A stretch of 64,000 nt of DNA from an uncultured Mucispirillum sp. (GTDB taxonomy: Bacteria > Chrysiogenota > Deferribacteres > Deferribacterales > Mucispirillaceae). Every line of letters begins with the position of its first letter. Positions within the stretch are counted from its first letter, which is position 1. The stretch spans positions 1-64,000 of the forward strand of contig CALUWI010000012.1 of NCBI GenBank assembly GCA_944324465.1. The letters are read 5' to 3'. The notes below the pieces were generated by a model. That model had not been told where the DNA came from and searched no databases. It saw only the letters and a program-made list of their open reading frames with translations. This document shows, one piece after another, positions 40,431 to 50,923 of this stretch. A program made the translations under genes and the position numbers.

Positions 40431-41861
40431 TTATACAAGAGTTCTAAACCTTGTGCCTTCTGGTGTATCTATAATTTCAACACCTTTTTCAGTTAATTCT
40501 GCACGAACACTGTCTGCAAGAGCAAAATCTTTATTTTTTCTGGCTTCTGCTCTTTTTGCAATTAATGCTTCCACTTCGCTTACAGGTATTTTTAAGTTGC
40601 TTTTATACCATTCATCTGCACTGTGGTTTATAATACCAAGCACTTTTGAAACAATATCAAAAATATAACTGCTTACTTCTTTTAAATGCTCTGCACTGTC
40701 TGTATCAGGTTTTCCTGCAATAATAGTGTTGCCCATTCTAACAATCTCAAAAATTGCAGCTACTGCTTTTGGAGTATTAAAATCATCATTCATAGCTTCT
40801 TCAAACTCTTTGATAAAATGACCTTTCATATCACATATTTCCTGCTCCATATTTTTGCCTTTTTTAGAGCCGGTTAAATGTGCCACTTCATCAAGGAAAA
40901 TATATATTCTATGCAGTGCAGCTGATGCTTCTTTTAATTTATCTTCAGAATATTCAAGAGGCTGCCTGTAATGAGTCATTAAAAATAAAAGCCTTAATGC
41001 TTCTGGGTGGCATATTTTTAAAATATCGCGGATAGTAAAAAAGTTATTTAATGATTTTGACATTTTTTCTTTATTAATATTTACAAAACCATTGTGTATC
41101 CAGTAGTTTGCAAAGGTAGAGCATGAGATTGCTTCAGACTGTGCTATTTCATTTTCATGGTGTGGGAATATTAAATCCTGACCGCCGCCGTGAATATCAA
41201 TATGGCTGCCTAAAATAGCTTCACTCATAACACTGCACTCTATATGCCAGCCAGGTCTGCCCTGCCCCCATGGAGATGTCCAGGAAGGCTCACCCGGCTT
41301 TGCTGCTTTCCATAATGCAAAATCAAGTGGGTTTTCTTTTTTATCATTTACATCAACCCTTGCACCCGCCATCATATCTTCTAAATTTCTGCCGGAAAGT
41401 TTGCCGTATTCTTTAAAAGAATTAACTCTAAAATATACATCGCCGTCTACTGCATAAGCATTGCCTTTTTCTATTAACCTTTCGCAGTAGTTTATCATTT
41501 TTTCTATATATTTTGTAGCCATTGGAGTATAAGTTGGTCTTTTAATATAAAGGCTGTCCATATCTGTATCATGCTCTTTTATAAACCTTTCTGAAAGCTC
41601 GCTCCATGCTTCATGGTTTTCATTAGCACGGTTAATGATTTTATCATCAACATCAGTGAAATTTTTAACAAAGGTAACATCATAGCCTTTATATTCAAAA
41701 AATCTTCTAATAACATCAAAAGCAACAGAACTTCTGCCATGGCCTATATGGGTATAGTCATACACAGTTACACCGCATACATACATACCGACTTTGCCTT
41801 CATTAATAGGCTTAAATTCTTCTTTTTTTGAAGTCATTGTATTATAAAGTGTGATATTCAT
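40431..41861 (-). CDS. cysS: Cysteinyl-tRNA synthetase
   Basis: 476 residues, class I synthetase. The catalytic H-I-G-H is at ~39-42 (T-H-I-G-H-G-R-S) and K-M-S-K-S lies near residue 270. The zinc site comes from the Cys in V-C-G-V-T, the Cys in I-E-C-S-V-M and the His/Glu in P-H-H-E-N-E; zinc helps select cysteine. A helical anticodon-binding end follows. Preceded by the Opp-type ATPase (13-nt gap) and followed by a strong terminator. Confidence 0.98.
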   Translation of the reverse strand: MNITLYNTMTSKKEEFKPINEGKVGMYVCGVTVYDYTHIGHGRSSVAFDVIRRFFEYKGYDVTFVKNFTDVDDKIINRANENHEAWSELSERFIKEHDTDMDSLYIKRPTYTPMATKYIEKMINYCERLIEKGNAYAVDGDVYFRVNSFKEYGKLSGRNLEDMMAGARVDVNDKKENPLDFALWKAAKPGEPSWTSPWGQGRPGWHIECSVMSEAILGSHIDIHGGGQDLIFPHHENEIAQSEAISCSTFANYWIHNGFVNINKEKMSKSLNNFFTIRDILKICHPEALRLLFLMTHYRQPLEYSEDKLKEASAALHRIYIFLDEVAHLTGSKKGKNMEQEICDMKGHFIKEFEEAMNDDFNTPKAVAAIFEIVRMGNTIIAGKPDTDSAEHLKEVSSYIFDIVSKVLGIINHSADEWYKSNLKIPVSEVEALIAKRAEARKNKDFALADSVRAELTEKGVEIIDTPEGTRFRTLV

Positions 41862-41874
41862 ATATTCTCCATTA

Positions 41875-42675
41875 TTAATTATTTTTCATAAATGTATAAC
41901 TTGATGATGCTAAAAGGCTTTTTGTATATTCTGATTGTGGATTTGAAAGCACTTCTAATGTGTTTCCATATTCTTCCAGCTTTCCTTTCTGCATAACTGC
42001 TATATTTTCACATAAGTTTGAAACAACTGCTAAACTATGGGATATTAATATAAGGGTAATTCCATTTTTTTGCAAGGCTTTCATTAAATTTAAAATCTGT
42101 GCCTGAACCGATACATCAAGAGAGCTGACAGGTTCATCTGCAATAATCACTTTTGGATTAATGGATAAAGCACGAGCTATTGATATACGCTGCCTTTGTC
42201 CCCCAGAAAATTCATGAGGATACCTTTCTAAATATTCATAAGGCAGCCCTACCATTTCCATAAGCTGTTTTAATTTTTCCTGTATCTCATCTTTATCTTT
42301 TGTAATATGCTGCTTTATGCCGTCACTTAATGCAGATTTAATTGTAAGTTTTGGATTAAGTGTGTTATCAGGGTCTTGAAATACCATCTGCACATTTTTC
42401 ATATATTCCTGTTTTTCATTTTTTGATAACATAGATATTTCTTTACCATCATAGAGTACTCTGCCTTTATCTGCTTTATATATACTGCACATAAGCCTTG
42501 CTATAGTTGTTTTGCCGCTGCCAGATTCTCCAACAATACCAAGCGATGAGCCAGAAGCTACACTTAATGTTACATTATTAAGTGCTGCAAAGTGTCTGCC
42601 ATTATTAAAAAAACCATTAGATGTATAAAAATACTTGCTTACCTGTTCAAGTGATAAAATATTACTATCCTGCAT
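41875..42675 (-). CDS. Oligopeptide-class ABC ATPase in an operon with two large membrane proteins
   Basis: 266 residues. Walker A G-E-S-G-S-G-K-T-T lies near residue 50, signature F-S-G-G-Q-R-Q-R, Walker B V-I-I-A-D-E-P, then S-S-L-D-V-S-V-Q-A-Q, the hallmark of the OppD/OppF/DppF group. The usual DppB/DppC permeases, a second ATPase and a binding protein are absent. Its ATG lies inside the last codons of the upstream 624-residue membrane protein (11-bp overlap), so the two are translationally coupled. It may power those membrane proteins, or work with permeases encoded elsewhere. Confidence 0.88.
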   Translation of the reverse strand: MQDSNILSLEQVSKYFYTSNGFFNNGRHFAALNNVTLSVASGSSLGIVGESGSGKTTIARLMCSIYKADKGRVLYDGKEISMLSKNEKQEYMKNVQMVFQDPDNTLNPKLTIKSALSDGIKQHITKDKDEIQEKLKQLMEMVGLPYEYLERYPHEFSGGQRQRISIARALSINPKVIIADEPVSSLDVSVQAQILNLMKALQKNGITLILISHSLAVVSNLCENIAVMQKGKLEEYGNTLEVLSNPQSEYTKSLLASSSYTFMKNN

Positions 42676-44539
42676 ATTCTTCTAATTCCAGCCTTTTTTC
42701 TTCCTTAATCTTATTATAAGAGCCTATTGCTACTAATAAATTACTTATAATTAAAGTAAAAAAGAATAAATTATATATAAATATATTGTCTCTAAAACCT
42801 TTATGAAATAAAATATCTATAACAGTGATTAAAACTAAAATAATTGATAACCCAAAGCCTGCTGCAATGTAATGATTGTATCTGTTAACACATATTGCGA
42901 TTACAACCATTACAGAATATAAAAATACATAAATATACTCAACAGGATATACTCTTAAATCAGTAATAAGCATATTTATTGGAGTAAACAGCAGAACATA
43001 CACTTCACCAAGGATAACTGATGAAATAATAAACATAGGAAACACATCATTATAATTTTTAAAAAGCAGAAAAAGCCCTAAAAATACATAAAAAGCAATT
43101 ATATGCCTGAATTGAAAAAATGTTGTCATGATATCAGCATCTATCTGCTCCCCTGCTGTAATATTAAATACAAAAGGTATCAGCCACATAAATACTGAAT
43201 ATATAACCATAACTATTGAAGCATAATATAATATCATATATATATGTTTCAGCTTAATGAAATTAACTATCTCTCTAAAATCATTCCAAAGCATAGCAGC
43301 ATATCTTGCATCAGACTGATAACTGCCTTTGTTATATGCCACCCTGCTTAAAAATATAAATATAGATATCAGCTCTATAAAAGCATAAAAAGCTATATTT
43401 AATGAATGAAAATCATAAACAATCATACCTTTAAATGCAACAGAATCTTCAAGCACAAATAATGCTGATAAGAAAAAGCTGATAATGGAAAGTATTTTTA
43501 TAATATCTCTGTCAAAAGTAGTAAAATAAAGCATACCAACAAAAAGCATGGCAACAGATACTTGATAATAGTTGATTGTAAAATATACTGCATCATTTGA
43601 AATAAAAAGCTGCTCAAAGCCTAAAAAGGCAAACACTATGTTTGTATATATAATAAATAAAATACTGCTTAAGCCCATAAAAGCTGATAAAAACCTGCCT
43701 GAAAGCATAAGGGCTGTTCCTTGTATCAAAATGGCTGCACATATAACTATATGCAGTGATACAGAATAACCTACAATAAAAATATAACCGACAGATATAA
43801 TAACAAAAAAACAGGCTAATAAAGAAAGATAGTCTATAATATATTCTTTTGAATACCATGTAGAATATTTAGCGACAGGGTAATATTCTACACCGCTTTT
43901 CTCTAAATAATCAAGCCTGTGAACAGATGGGGCAACTGAAAATACAAAATAAACTGTGCCCATAGCTTTTAATACAAAAACGATAAAATCTATTAGTTTT
44001 ATTTCATAAAGCCTGTCAACCAGCTCTATATTTCCAAAACCGTAAAAAAAATTACCAAATAAATATACTGATAAAATAATAATTTTCAAAAAACCAGCGG
44101 TATAAAATAACGAGATACTGAAAAAAAAGTCAAGAAAAGCCTTTTCAAGTTTATCAAAGATTTTATATTTATTTGGAATAAGGTCTACATAAGAAACATA
44201 TTCTTTAGCATTTATCAGCCTGCCTGCAAATACCCGCAAAGACATTAATGCAGTAATAACCACACATACATAAAACATAAATTCGGCAGCAGATGATATT
44301 ACTGGTACAGCAAAACTTATAAGGATTAATACAGAGCCTGTAAAAAACAGTGCAGTAAGATTAGCAGCAAAATAACACCAAAATTCATACCGTGAGAATG
44401 GTTTTATTTTGAAGATAAAATATTTAAAAAAATCTTTTGCAACAAGTTTAAATAATATAACCGCATTGAAAAGACTGTGTTTTAAAAAAATTTTTTGTGT
44501 GTAATTTTTGGATGCAGTTTCTTTTAAATCAGTAACCAA
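42665..44539 (-). CDS. Large polytopic membrane protein, paralog A
   Basis: 624 residues, start TTG 44539 with AAGGAG upstream. Fourteen or more hydrophobic spans are spread over the length. Near residue 48 it has F-S-R-Y-E-F-W-C-Y, reminiscent of the R-x-E-F-W start of DUF805 proteins, and further on K-L-K-H-I-Y-M-I-L-Y-Y-A-S. It aligns end to end with the next gene upstream (paralog B), so the pair arose by duplication. Overlap with the ATPase gene and the 101-bp gap to paralog B suggest one operon. No known transporter motif is visible. Function unknown; a membrane complex with the ATPase is inference. Confidence 0.8.
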   Translation of the reverse strand: MVTDLKETASKNYTQKIFLKHSLFNAVILFKLVAKDFFKYFIFKIKPFSRYEFWCYFAANLTALFFTGSVLILISFAVPVISSAAEFMFYVCVVITALMSLRVFAGRLINAKEYVSYVDLIPNKYKIFDKLEKAFLDFFFSISLFYTAGFLKIIILSVYLFGNFFYGFGNIELVDRLYEIKLIDFIVFVLKAMGTVYFVFSVAPSVHRLDYLEKSGVEYYPVAKYSTWYSKEYIIDYLSLLACFFVIISVGYIFIVGYSVSLHIVICAAILIQGTALMLSGRFLSAFMGLSSILFIIYTNIVFAFLGFEQLFISNDAVYFTINYYQVSVAMLFVGMLYFTTFDRDIIKILSIISFFLSALFVLEDSVAFKGMIVYDFHSLNIAFYAFIELISIFIFLSRVAYNKGSYQSDARYAAMLWNDFREIVNFIKLKHIYMILYYASIVMVIYSVFMWLIPFVFNITAGEQIDADIMTTFFQFRHIIAFYVFLGLFLLFKNYNDVFPMFIISSVILGEVYVLLFTPINMLITDLRVYPVEYIYVFLYSVMVVIAICVNRYNHYIAAGFGLSIILVLITVIDILFHKGFRDNIFIYNLFFFTLIISNLLVAIGSYNKIKEEKRLELEEYAG

Positions 44540-44640
44540 AAAACACTCTCCTTTTTTTGTGTAGAATTATATATTATATATAAAAATTAAAGCTGCTGCA
44601 ATATATTATTATTTAAAAATAAGCCTTAATAAACCATATT

Positions 44641-46476
44641 CTATGAATACTGCTTTATTTTTTTATATGCTCCAGCTGATATTATTATATTAGCAGCTAA
44701 AAGTAATACGAAAAATAAATAAAAAATAATAACTGTATTCTTATATGAAAAACTAGAAAAAATACCAATAAGTGATAATATAAAAAGCATTCCTGCTAAA
44801 GAATATCCATAAGCCATTATTTTACAATACTTAATAAGACTTATGGATAAAACAAATAATATTGCATTAATTGCTGCATATAAATACTCTACTTTATAAA
44901 CCATATATTCTGGGAAAAGATTATTTAATGCGGAATATATTATAATATAAAGTTCGCATATTACTACAAAGATAATAAGAAAAATTGAAAACATATCTTT
45001 ATAACTTCTAAAAAGCAAATACAATCCTAAAAGAATATAAAGTGTAAACATTTTTCTAATATTATGAAGAAAATTTAATATATAACTATCAAATAAATTA
45101 ACATTTAATATTTGGTTTATGATAGGAGCAATTAAAAGCATTGCACAATATAATGAAAGTAATAAAGATGCATAAAAAATTATCATATAAATATGTTTTA
45201 ATTCAACTTGATTTATATAATGACCATATTCATTCCATATTTGTTCTTCAGTTATATAGTATCCTTTATTATTAGCAACTCTCACCAGATATATAAAAAA
45301 TGTAACAAGTCCAACTAATCCATAAAATAATACTGGTATTGTGTGGTTATCATAAACTACAATATTTCTAATTGCAGCATGGTCTTCCCATAAAAATAAA
45401 GCAGCTAAAAAACAGCCCAGCACTGTTGCCATTTTCAGCATATCTTTATCAAAAGTAATATGATAAAATAAGCCAATAAAAAGTGTTGCAAGAGAAACTT
45501 CATAATAATTCAATATATGCATAACTGTATTTGCATCATAAAAAGTATAAGCCATACCATTAATAAATATAGAAATAAAATAATACACACTATATACTAA
45601 ATTAACTAATCCAACAAATACAGCAAAATATCTGCTTGAAAATATAAGTGCTGCACTTTCCAATAAAAGAGCTGCACTTACTATAATATGGCATGATAAT
45701 GTGAAACCAATAATAAGAAGATGACCAACAGAAACAACAGCTAAAATACCAGCTGCTAATGTAAGATAGTCTACCATATAATTTCTTGAAAATAAATTAT
45801 AATGACTAAAAATATGATAGTATTTAATATTTTTATGTTTCATATATTCAAAACCGCTGCAGGCTGGAAGAATTAATAGAATAACATACATTACAGCAGA
45901 CATCTGCACGGTAAACACTAAAAAAGTAATTATATTTAAAAGAAGACCATTATTTATTGTGATACTTAATGAACCATAGTCATGAAATAAACGGTATAAG
46001 AAATAAATAATAATAATAAAGATATTTATATATCCAGCAACAAAATAAGTTTTTGTATTAATAAAAAACTTTTTAATTAAATTTTCAATAAATGCTGCTT
46101 TATGGTGCTTAATATCTGAGTTAATATTACTTAAATACAGCTGAACACTTATAATTCTGCAGGCAAATGCACGCACAGATATATTTAAGGCAAAGACTAC
46201 ATAGCTGTAAAAAATAATATCTGCAAATAATTTAGCTGCAGGAACTAATGTATAAACAAAATAAAGTAAAGATGATAATATGGCAGTTGAGCCAAAAAGA
46301 GAAAAAATGAAACACCAAAATTCATATCTTGATAATGGGGATAGGTTATGAAGATAATATTTAAAATAATCTTTTATAAGATACTTATATATAATGACAG
46401 AATTTAATATACTGTTTTTCAAAAACTGCTTTTGAGTATTTACATCGGAAAACAATGTATTTATACTGTCGCTCAT
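44641..46476 (-). CDS. Large polytopic membrane protein, paralog B
   Basis: 611 residues. The same plan as paralog A: L-S-R-Y-E-F-W-C-F near residue 48, E-L-K-H-I-Y-M-I-I-F-Y-A-S in the second half, and some fourteen or more membrane spans with only short loops. The ATG is preceded by GGGGAG. It is first in the presumed three-gene operon and divergent from metH, with the gap shared by both promoters. Both paralogs lack signal peptides and enzymatic motifs. It could be a permease, a polymer-export component or a membrane-embedded enzyme of a new kind. Confidence 0.8.
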   Translation of the reverse strand: MSDSINTLFSDVNTQKQFLKNSILNSVIIYKYLIKDYFKYYLHNLSPLSRYEFWCFIFSLFGSTAILSSLLYFVYTLVPAAKLFADIIFYSYVVFALNISVRAFACRIISVQLYLSNINSDIKHHKAAFIENLIKKFFINTKTYFVAGYINIFIIIIYFLYRLFHDYGSLSITINNGLLLNIITFLVFTVQMSAVMYVILLILPACSGFEYMKHKNIKYYHIFSHYNLFSRNYMVDYLTLAAGILAVVSVGHLLIIGFTLSCHIIVSAALLLESAALIFSSRYFAVFVGLVNLVYSVYYFISIFINGMAYTFYDANTVMHILNYYEVSLATLFIGLFYHITFDKDMLKMATVLGCFLAALFLWEDHAAIRNIVVYDNHTIPVLFYGLVGLVTFFIYLVRVANNKGYYITEEQIWNEYGHYINQVELKHIYMIIFYASLLLSLYCAMLLIAPIINQILNVNLFDSYILNFLHNIRKMFTLYILLGLYLLFRSYKDMFSIFLIIFVVICELYIIIYSALNNLFPEYMVYKVEYLYAAINAILFVLSISLIKYCKIMAYGYSLAGMLFILSLIGIFSSFSYKNTVIIFYLFFVLLLAANIIISAGAYKKIKQYS

Positions 46477-46613
46477 ATCTCCCCTCTATCATTTTTTCAC
46501 AGCTGTTTTTATCATATATAAAGTTACCTTATAATGCAATATGTTCTTGCAAAAATCTTATTTTTATATATAGTAAAAAAATTATTTTTAATCTAATAAA
46601 TGAGGGTGTAGCT

Positions 46614-49600
46614 GTGTCATTAAAAGAGTTTGCAAAAAACAACATAGTTGTCTTTGACGGTGCTATGGGAACATCTATCCAGAAAATAAATATTAGTGAA
46701 GATAAATGGCAGGGTAAAAATGGCTGTAACGAGTTTTTATGCATTTCATATCCTGAAGTGATATATGATATACATAAAGGTTATTTTGACGCTGGTGCGA
46801 ATGTTGCTGTTACAAATACATTTGGTGCTATTAAATCAGTTTTAGCAGAATATGGCTTAGAAGATAAAGTTGTTGAAATAAACAGAGCGGCAGTAGATAT
46901 TGCAAGGCGTGCTGCAGAAGGTAAAGAAAATACTTTTGTTTCTTTATCTATGGGCCCTGGAACAAAACTTGCAAGTTTGGGACATACTACTTACCAGTCA
47001 CTTTATGAGCAGTATTTAGAACAGGCAGAATGTGTTGATGTAGATTTATATAATATAGAAACTGCTCAGGATATTTTACAGTTAAAAGCAGCTGTTAATG
47101 CCTGTAGAGAAGCAAACAGGCGTAAAAATACTGATACACCTATACTTGTATCATTTACTGTTGAAAATAACTATACTCTTTTAACAGGTTCAGATATTTC
47201 TGCAATATCTGCAGTTATGGCAGGTATGCCTTTATTTGCTCTTGGTCTTAACTGTGCAATGGGTCCAGATATGATGGAACCAGCTATTGCCTCACTTGCT
47301 AATATATGGCAGGGCAGAATATATATTTCTCCAAATGCGGGTATGCCGGAAACTATTGACGGCAAAACTATATACCCTATGAATGATGAAAAATTTACTG
47401 CCATTATGAAAAACATAATGGAAAAATATCCTGTATCTATGGCAGGGGGCTGCTGTGGAACAGATAAAACTCACATAAAAATGTTAAGTGAAATGGCAAA
47501 AGGAAGAAAAGTTCCTGAAAGAGATGAAAACGCATATTTTGGAGAAGCTGCAAGTCTTTTTACAGCTGTATCATTAGAGCAGAATCCAAAACCTGCTATG
47601 ATTGGAGAAAGAGCAAATGCTACAGGCTCAAAAGCATTTAGAGAAATGCTTTTAGCAGAAGATATTGACGGTATTACTGCAATATGCAAAAATCAGGAAG
47701 ATGCTGCCCATTTTATAGATTTATCACTTGCTTATGCTGGCAGAAATGAAATAGATGACTATAAAAATATAGTACCTGTTTTAAATTCGCTGCTTTTAGC
47801 TCCACTTGTAATAGATTCTACTGACCCGGAAACTGTAAAAGCAAGCCTTGAAAGATATTCAGGCAAGCCTATTATAAATTCTGTAAATTTTGAAGACGGC
47901 GGAATAAAACTTCATAAAATGCTTGAAGTGGTAAAAGAGCACCCTGCATGTGTTGTTGCTTTAACTATTGATGAAGAAGGAATGGCAACTACAGCTGATA
48001 AAAAATTCCAGATAGCTGCACGGCTTTATGACACATGGGTAAATGAATATCACTTTAGAGCAGAAGACTTAATTATAGATGCTCTTACATTTTCTATTGG
48101 CTCAGGGGATGAAACATTAACTACTGCTGCCATTGAAACATTAGAGGCTATTAAAATGATTAAAGAAAATTTAAAAGGGGTAAAAACTACTCTCGGTGTA
48201 AGTAATGTATCCTTTGGCTTATCCCCTGCTTCAAGGCAGATATTAAACTCTGTATTTTTAAATGAAGCAGTAAAAGCTGGGCTTGATACAGCTATAGTTC
48301 ATGCATCTAAATTAACACCTATTGCAAGTATGTCTCAAGTTGATGTAGATTACTGCCTTGATTTAATATATGCAAGAGAAAACGCTCTGCCTAACTTTAT
48401 AGAGCATTTTGCAAATGCAAAAGTAGAAGCAGAAGAAATAGATAAAGATTTACCACCTTATGAAATGCTGCCGTTAAAAATTATTAAAGGCGATAAAACT
48501 GAACTTGATACTATCATATCATCTCTTTTAGAAAACCATAAGGCAGAAGATATTATTAACAATATACTTTTCCCTGCAATGCAGCAGGTTGGCGATATGT
48601 TTGGTGAAGGAAAAATGCTTTTACCTTTCGTATTAAAATCTGCAGAAACTATGAAAGCAGCAGTATCTATACTAGAGCCACACCTTGAAAAACAGGAAGG
48701 TGCATCAAAAGGTGAAATAGTTATTGCAACAGTAGCAGGCGATGTTCATGATATTGGTAAAAATTTAGTAGATATTATTATGAGCAATAACGGCTTTAAT
48801 GTACATAATCTTGGAATAAAAGTTCCTGTTGCTGATATGATACAAAAAGCAAAAGAAGTAGGTGCTCAGGCTATCGGTATGAGCGGCCTGCTTGTAAAAT
48901 CTACTCTTATCATGAAAGAAAATATTGAAGAAATAGCAAAAGAACTGCCTGATATTAAAATTATGCTGGGCGGTGCTGCATTAACTAATAAATTTGTAAA
49001 CGAAAGCTGTGCCCCTATTATGCCTGATAAAGTTTTCTACTGCAAAGATGCTTTTGATAATATTTCTGCAATGGACGGCTCTAAAAAAGCAGCAGCAGGT
49101 ATGAAAGCTGAAAAACCTGTTATAGAAATAATAGAAGAATTTGATGTAAAAAAAGAAGAACGGGCAGATATAAGAAAACTAGATATTAAAGAGATACCTG
49201 TACCGCCATTTTACGGCACTAAAGTTATAAGTGCTGATATTTATGATGTATATAAATATCTTAATAAAAACTTTTTATTCTCAAATATATGGGGTTATAA
49301 AAAGAAAGATTTAAGCTGTGAAGAATATGAATTTTTAATTAATGAAACAGTTATTCCAGAGCTTAAAGGCTTATTTAAAGATATTACCAGCAAAAAAGCA
49401 GTGGAAGCAAAAGCAATATATGGATATTTTAAATGCAGAAGTATAAATAACTCTATTGAAGTTTATGCTAAAGATGATGCACTACTTCACACATTTAATT
49501 TTCCAGACAGTAAAGCTGTTCCAAAATACAGTCTTGCTGATTACATATCAAGCAGTGAAGAGGGATATGATGTACTTCCTATGCAGATTGTAACATTAGG

Positions 49601-49967
49601 GGAAAAACCAGCCCAGTATTGTGCAGAACTTTTTAAAAATAATGATTATAAAAACTACTATATGGCTCATGGTCTTTTTACTGAGCTTACTGAAAGTCTG
49701 GCAGAATATACTCACAGAATTATCAGAAAAGAATTAAACCTTATTGATAAAAACAGTGATACTCCAGAAAATGCAGTTGCAGGAAAATACAGAAGTAAAC
49801 GCTTCAGCTTTGGATATCCGCTTTGCCCAGATATTGAAAATAATACTGTTATTGCAAATATGCTGCAAAGCGAAAGAATTGGTGTAACATTAAGCCAGTC
49901 TAATCAGATGCATCCAGAATATTCTACCTCTGCTTTTATTATACACCATCCAGATATTAAATATTGA
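46614..49967 (+). CDS. metH: Cobalamin-dependent methionine synthase
   Basis: 1117 residues from GTG 46614 (GAGGG 8 nt upstream); the frame open from 46455 adds unrelated residues. The homocysteine domain (1-~310) has zinc ligands in L-N-C-A (~213) and G-G-C-C-G (~278). The methyl-folate domain starts M-I-G-E-R-A-N-A-T-G (~328). The cobalamin part (~620-840) has the axial His in D-V-H-D-I-G-K-N (~709). The activation domain (~870-1117) has G-Y-P-L-C-P-D and ends H-H-P-D-I-K-Y. Full length, so reactivation with S-adenosylmethionine is expected. It transfers a methyl group to homocysteine. Confidence 0.96.
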   Translation: MSLKEFAKNNIVVFDGAMGTSIQKINISEDKWQGKNGCNEFLCISYPEVIYDIHKGYFDAGANVAVTNTFGAIKSVLAEYGLEDKVVEINRAAVDIARRAAEGKENTFVSLSMGPGTKLASLGHTTYQSLYEQYLEQAECVDVDLYNIETAQDILQLKAAVNACREANRRKNTDTPILVSFTVENNYTLLTGSDISAISAVMAGMPLFALGLNCAMGPDMMEPAIASLANIWQGRIYISPNAGMPETIDGKTIYPMNDEKFTAIMKNIMEKYPVSMAGGCCGTDKTHIKMLSEMAKGRKVPERDENAYFGEAASLFTAVSLEQNPKPAMIGERANATGSKAFREMLLAEDIDGITAICKNQEDAAHFIDLSLAYAGRNEIDDYKNIVPVLNSLLLAPLVIDSTDPETVKASLERYSGKPIINSVNFEDGGIKLHKMLEVVKEHPACVVALTIDEEGMATTADKKFQIAARLYDTWVNEYHFRAEDLIIDALTFSIGSGDETLTTAAIETLEAIKMIKENLKGVKTTLGVSNVSFGLSPASRQILNSVFLNEAVKAGLDTAIVHASKLTPIASMSQVDVDYCLDLIYARENALPNFIEHFANAKVEAEEIDKDLPPYEMLPLKIIKGDKTELDTIISSLLENHKAEDIINNILFPAMQQVGDMFGEGKMLLPFVLKSAETMKAAVSILEPHLEKQEGASKGEIVIATVAGDVHDIGKNLVDIIMSNNGFNVHNLGIKVPVADMIQKAKEVGAQAIGMSGLLVKSTLIMKENIEEIAKELPDIKIMLGGAALTNKFVNESCAPIMPDKVFYCKDAFDNISAMDGSKKAAAGMKAEKPVIEIIEEFDVKKEERADIRKLDIKEIPVPPFYGTKVISADIYDVYKYLNKNFLFSNIWGYKKKDLSCEEYEFLINETVIPELKGLFKDITSKKAVEAKAIYGYFKCRSINNSIEVYAKDDALLHTFNFPDSKAVPKYSLADYISSSEEGYDVLPMQIVTLGEKPAQYCAELFKNNDYKNYYMAHGLFTELTESLAEYTHRIIRKELNLIDKNSDTPENAVAGKYRSKRFSFGYPLCPDIENNTVIANMLQSERIGVTLSQSNQMHPEYSTSAFIIHHPDIKY

Positions 49968-49974
49968 TTATAAT

Positions 49975-50002
49975 AAAGTGCCGAAAATATTCGGCACTTT
50001 TC
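49975..50002 (+). terminator. Terminator after metH
   Basis: Perfect 11-bp stem (49975-49985 with 49990-50000), loop AATA, Ts after. It separates metH from the tail-fibre genes. Confidence 0.88.
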
Positions 50003-50146
50003 ACCTTGTCAAAAAATAATTTTTTTTATAAATATTTTCCCAGCCTGATAATATTTTTTCAGATACTTTTTTATTACTTTTCTAAATTAATACACTTTTC
50101 ATGTTTTTTCGGACTTTTTATACCTTTATGGACTTTTTTGCATTTA

Positions 50147-50174
50147 TTGGACAGGGTTATTTTCTATATATGCT
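50147..50174 (+). promoter_or_regulatory. Putative promoter of the tail-fibre cassette
   Basis: TTGGAC (50147-50152), a 16-nt spacer and TATGCT (50169-50174), before the GGAGG of the first gene. Moderate match only. Confidence 0.3.
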
Positions 50175-50200
50175 AATATCTGCTATCAACGGAGGATAAT

Positions 50201-50923
50201 ATGAAACTATATTCATGGAATACACAAAAAATATCTATAAATGACAATGGAAAAATCAAAACAATATCACCATTCTTCTTAGTAAGTGATGATAAAGCAC
50301 ATCTTTTTGATAGCAGCAGTTATACCGATTTAGGTGCTGTTTTCAATATTGATGAATTAAAAATAATATCATCAAATATAGAAATGGTTACAAATGATAT
50401 AAAAGATATTATAGCTGAAAAAACTGATAATCTAATAAATATGCAGGAAACTATTGAAAATTCATTAAACCAGCTTGCAGCAGTTCAAAATACTATGCAG
50501 GAAATAGAAAACTTAAAAAATGAATATGTAAAAATCATTAATAAGGCAGAAGAATATAAAAAATCTATACAAAAAGAAACTGAAAAATATATGGAACAGC
50601 TTTCCCTGTTTCAAAACGATACTGATAATAAAATAAAAGAGGCAGAATATTCTTTTAATAAAGCTCAAGTAAATATATCTGACCTTATGGAGCAGGCAGA
50701 AAACAAGGTGGCAGCAAAATATATGGCTGTCCGCTTAAATATGGATAATATTTATAATAAATACATTAATGCAGTATCTGCTAAAACAGATGAAAGTAAA
50801 AAATATGCAGAAATAAGTAAGAAATGGGCATGCAGTCCTGTAAATGTGCCTGTAGAAAATGGCAGCTATTCTGCACTTCATTATGCTGCATTACTTAAAA
50901 ATCAGGGAGCAGCAAATGAGTAA
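50201..50923 (+). CDS. Phage-type tail-fibre protein, proximal coiled-coil part
   Basis: 240 residues. The N-terminal ~55 residues are beta-rich. A long coiled coil (~58-205, mostly Lys, Glu, Gln and Asn) follows. The end has W-A-C-S-P-V-N-V-P-V-E-N-G-S-Y-S-A-L-H-Y-A, close to the S-A-x-H-Y-A motif found near the end of many phage tail-fibre modules. It probably forms a trimeric rod carrying the receptor-binding protein of the next gene. The ATG is preceded by GGAGG. The next gene starts within its last codons (8-bp overlap). No other phage structural genes are nearby. Confidence 0.7.
   Translation: MKLYSWNTQKISINDNGKIKTISPFFLVSDDKAHLFDSSSYTDLGAVFNIDELKIISSNIEMVTNDIKDIIAEKTDNLINMQETIENSLNQLAAVQNTMQEIENLKNEYVKIINKAEEYKKSIQKETEKYMEQLSLFQNDTDNKIKEAEYSFNKAQVNISDLMEQAENKVAAKYMAVRLNMDNIYNKYINAVSAKTDESKKYAEISKKWACSPVNVPVENGSYSALHYAALLKNQGAANE

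Noticed and set aside
46455-46613. N-terminal extension of metH
   Set aside because: Overlaps the divergent membrane-protein start; GTG 46614 has GAGGG and begins the MetH homology.
49964-50176. Phe-rich 70-residue ORF after metH
   Set aside because: Covers the metH terminator and has no ribosome site.
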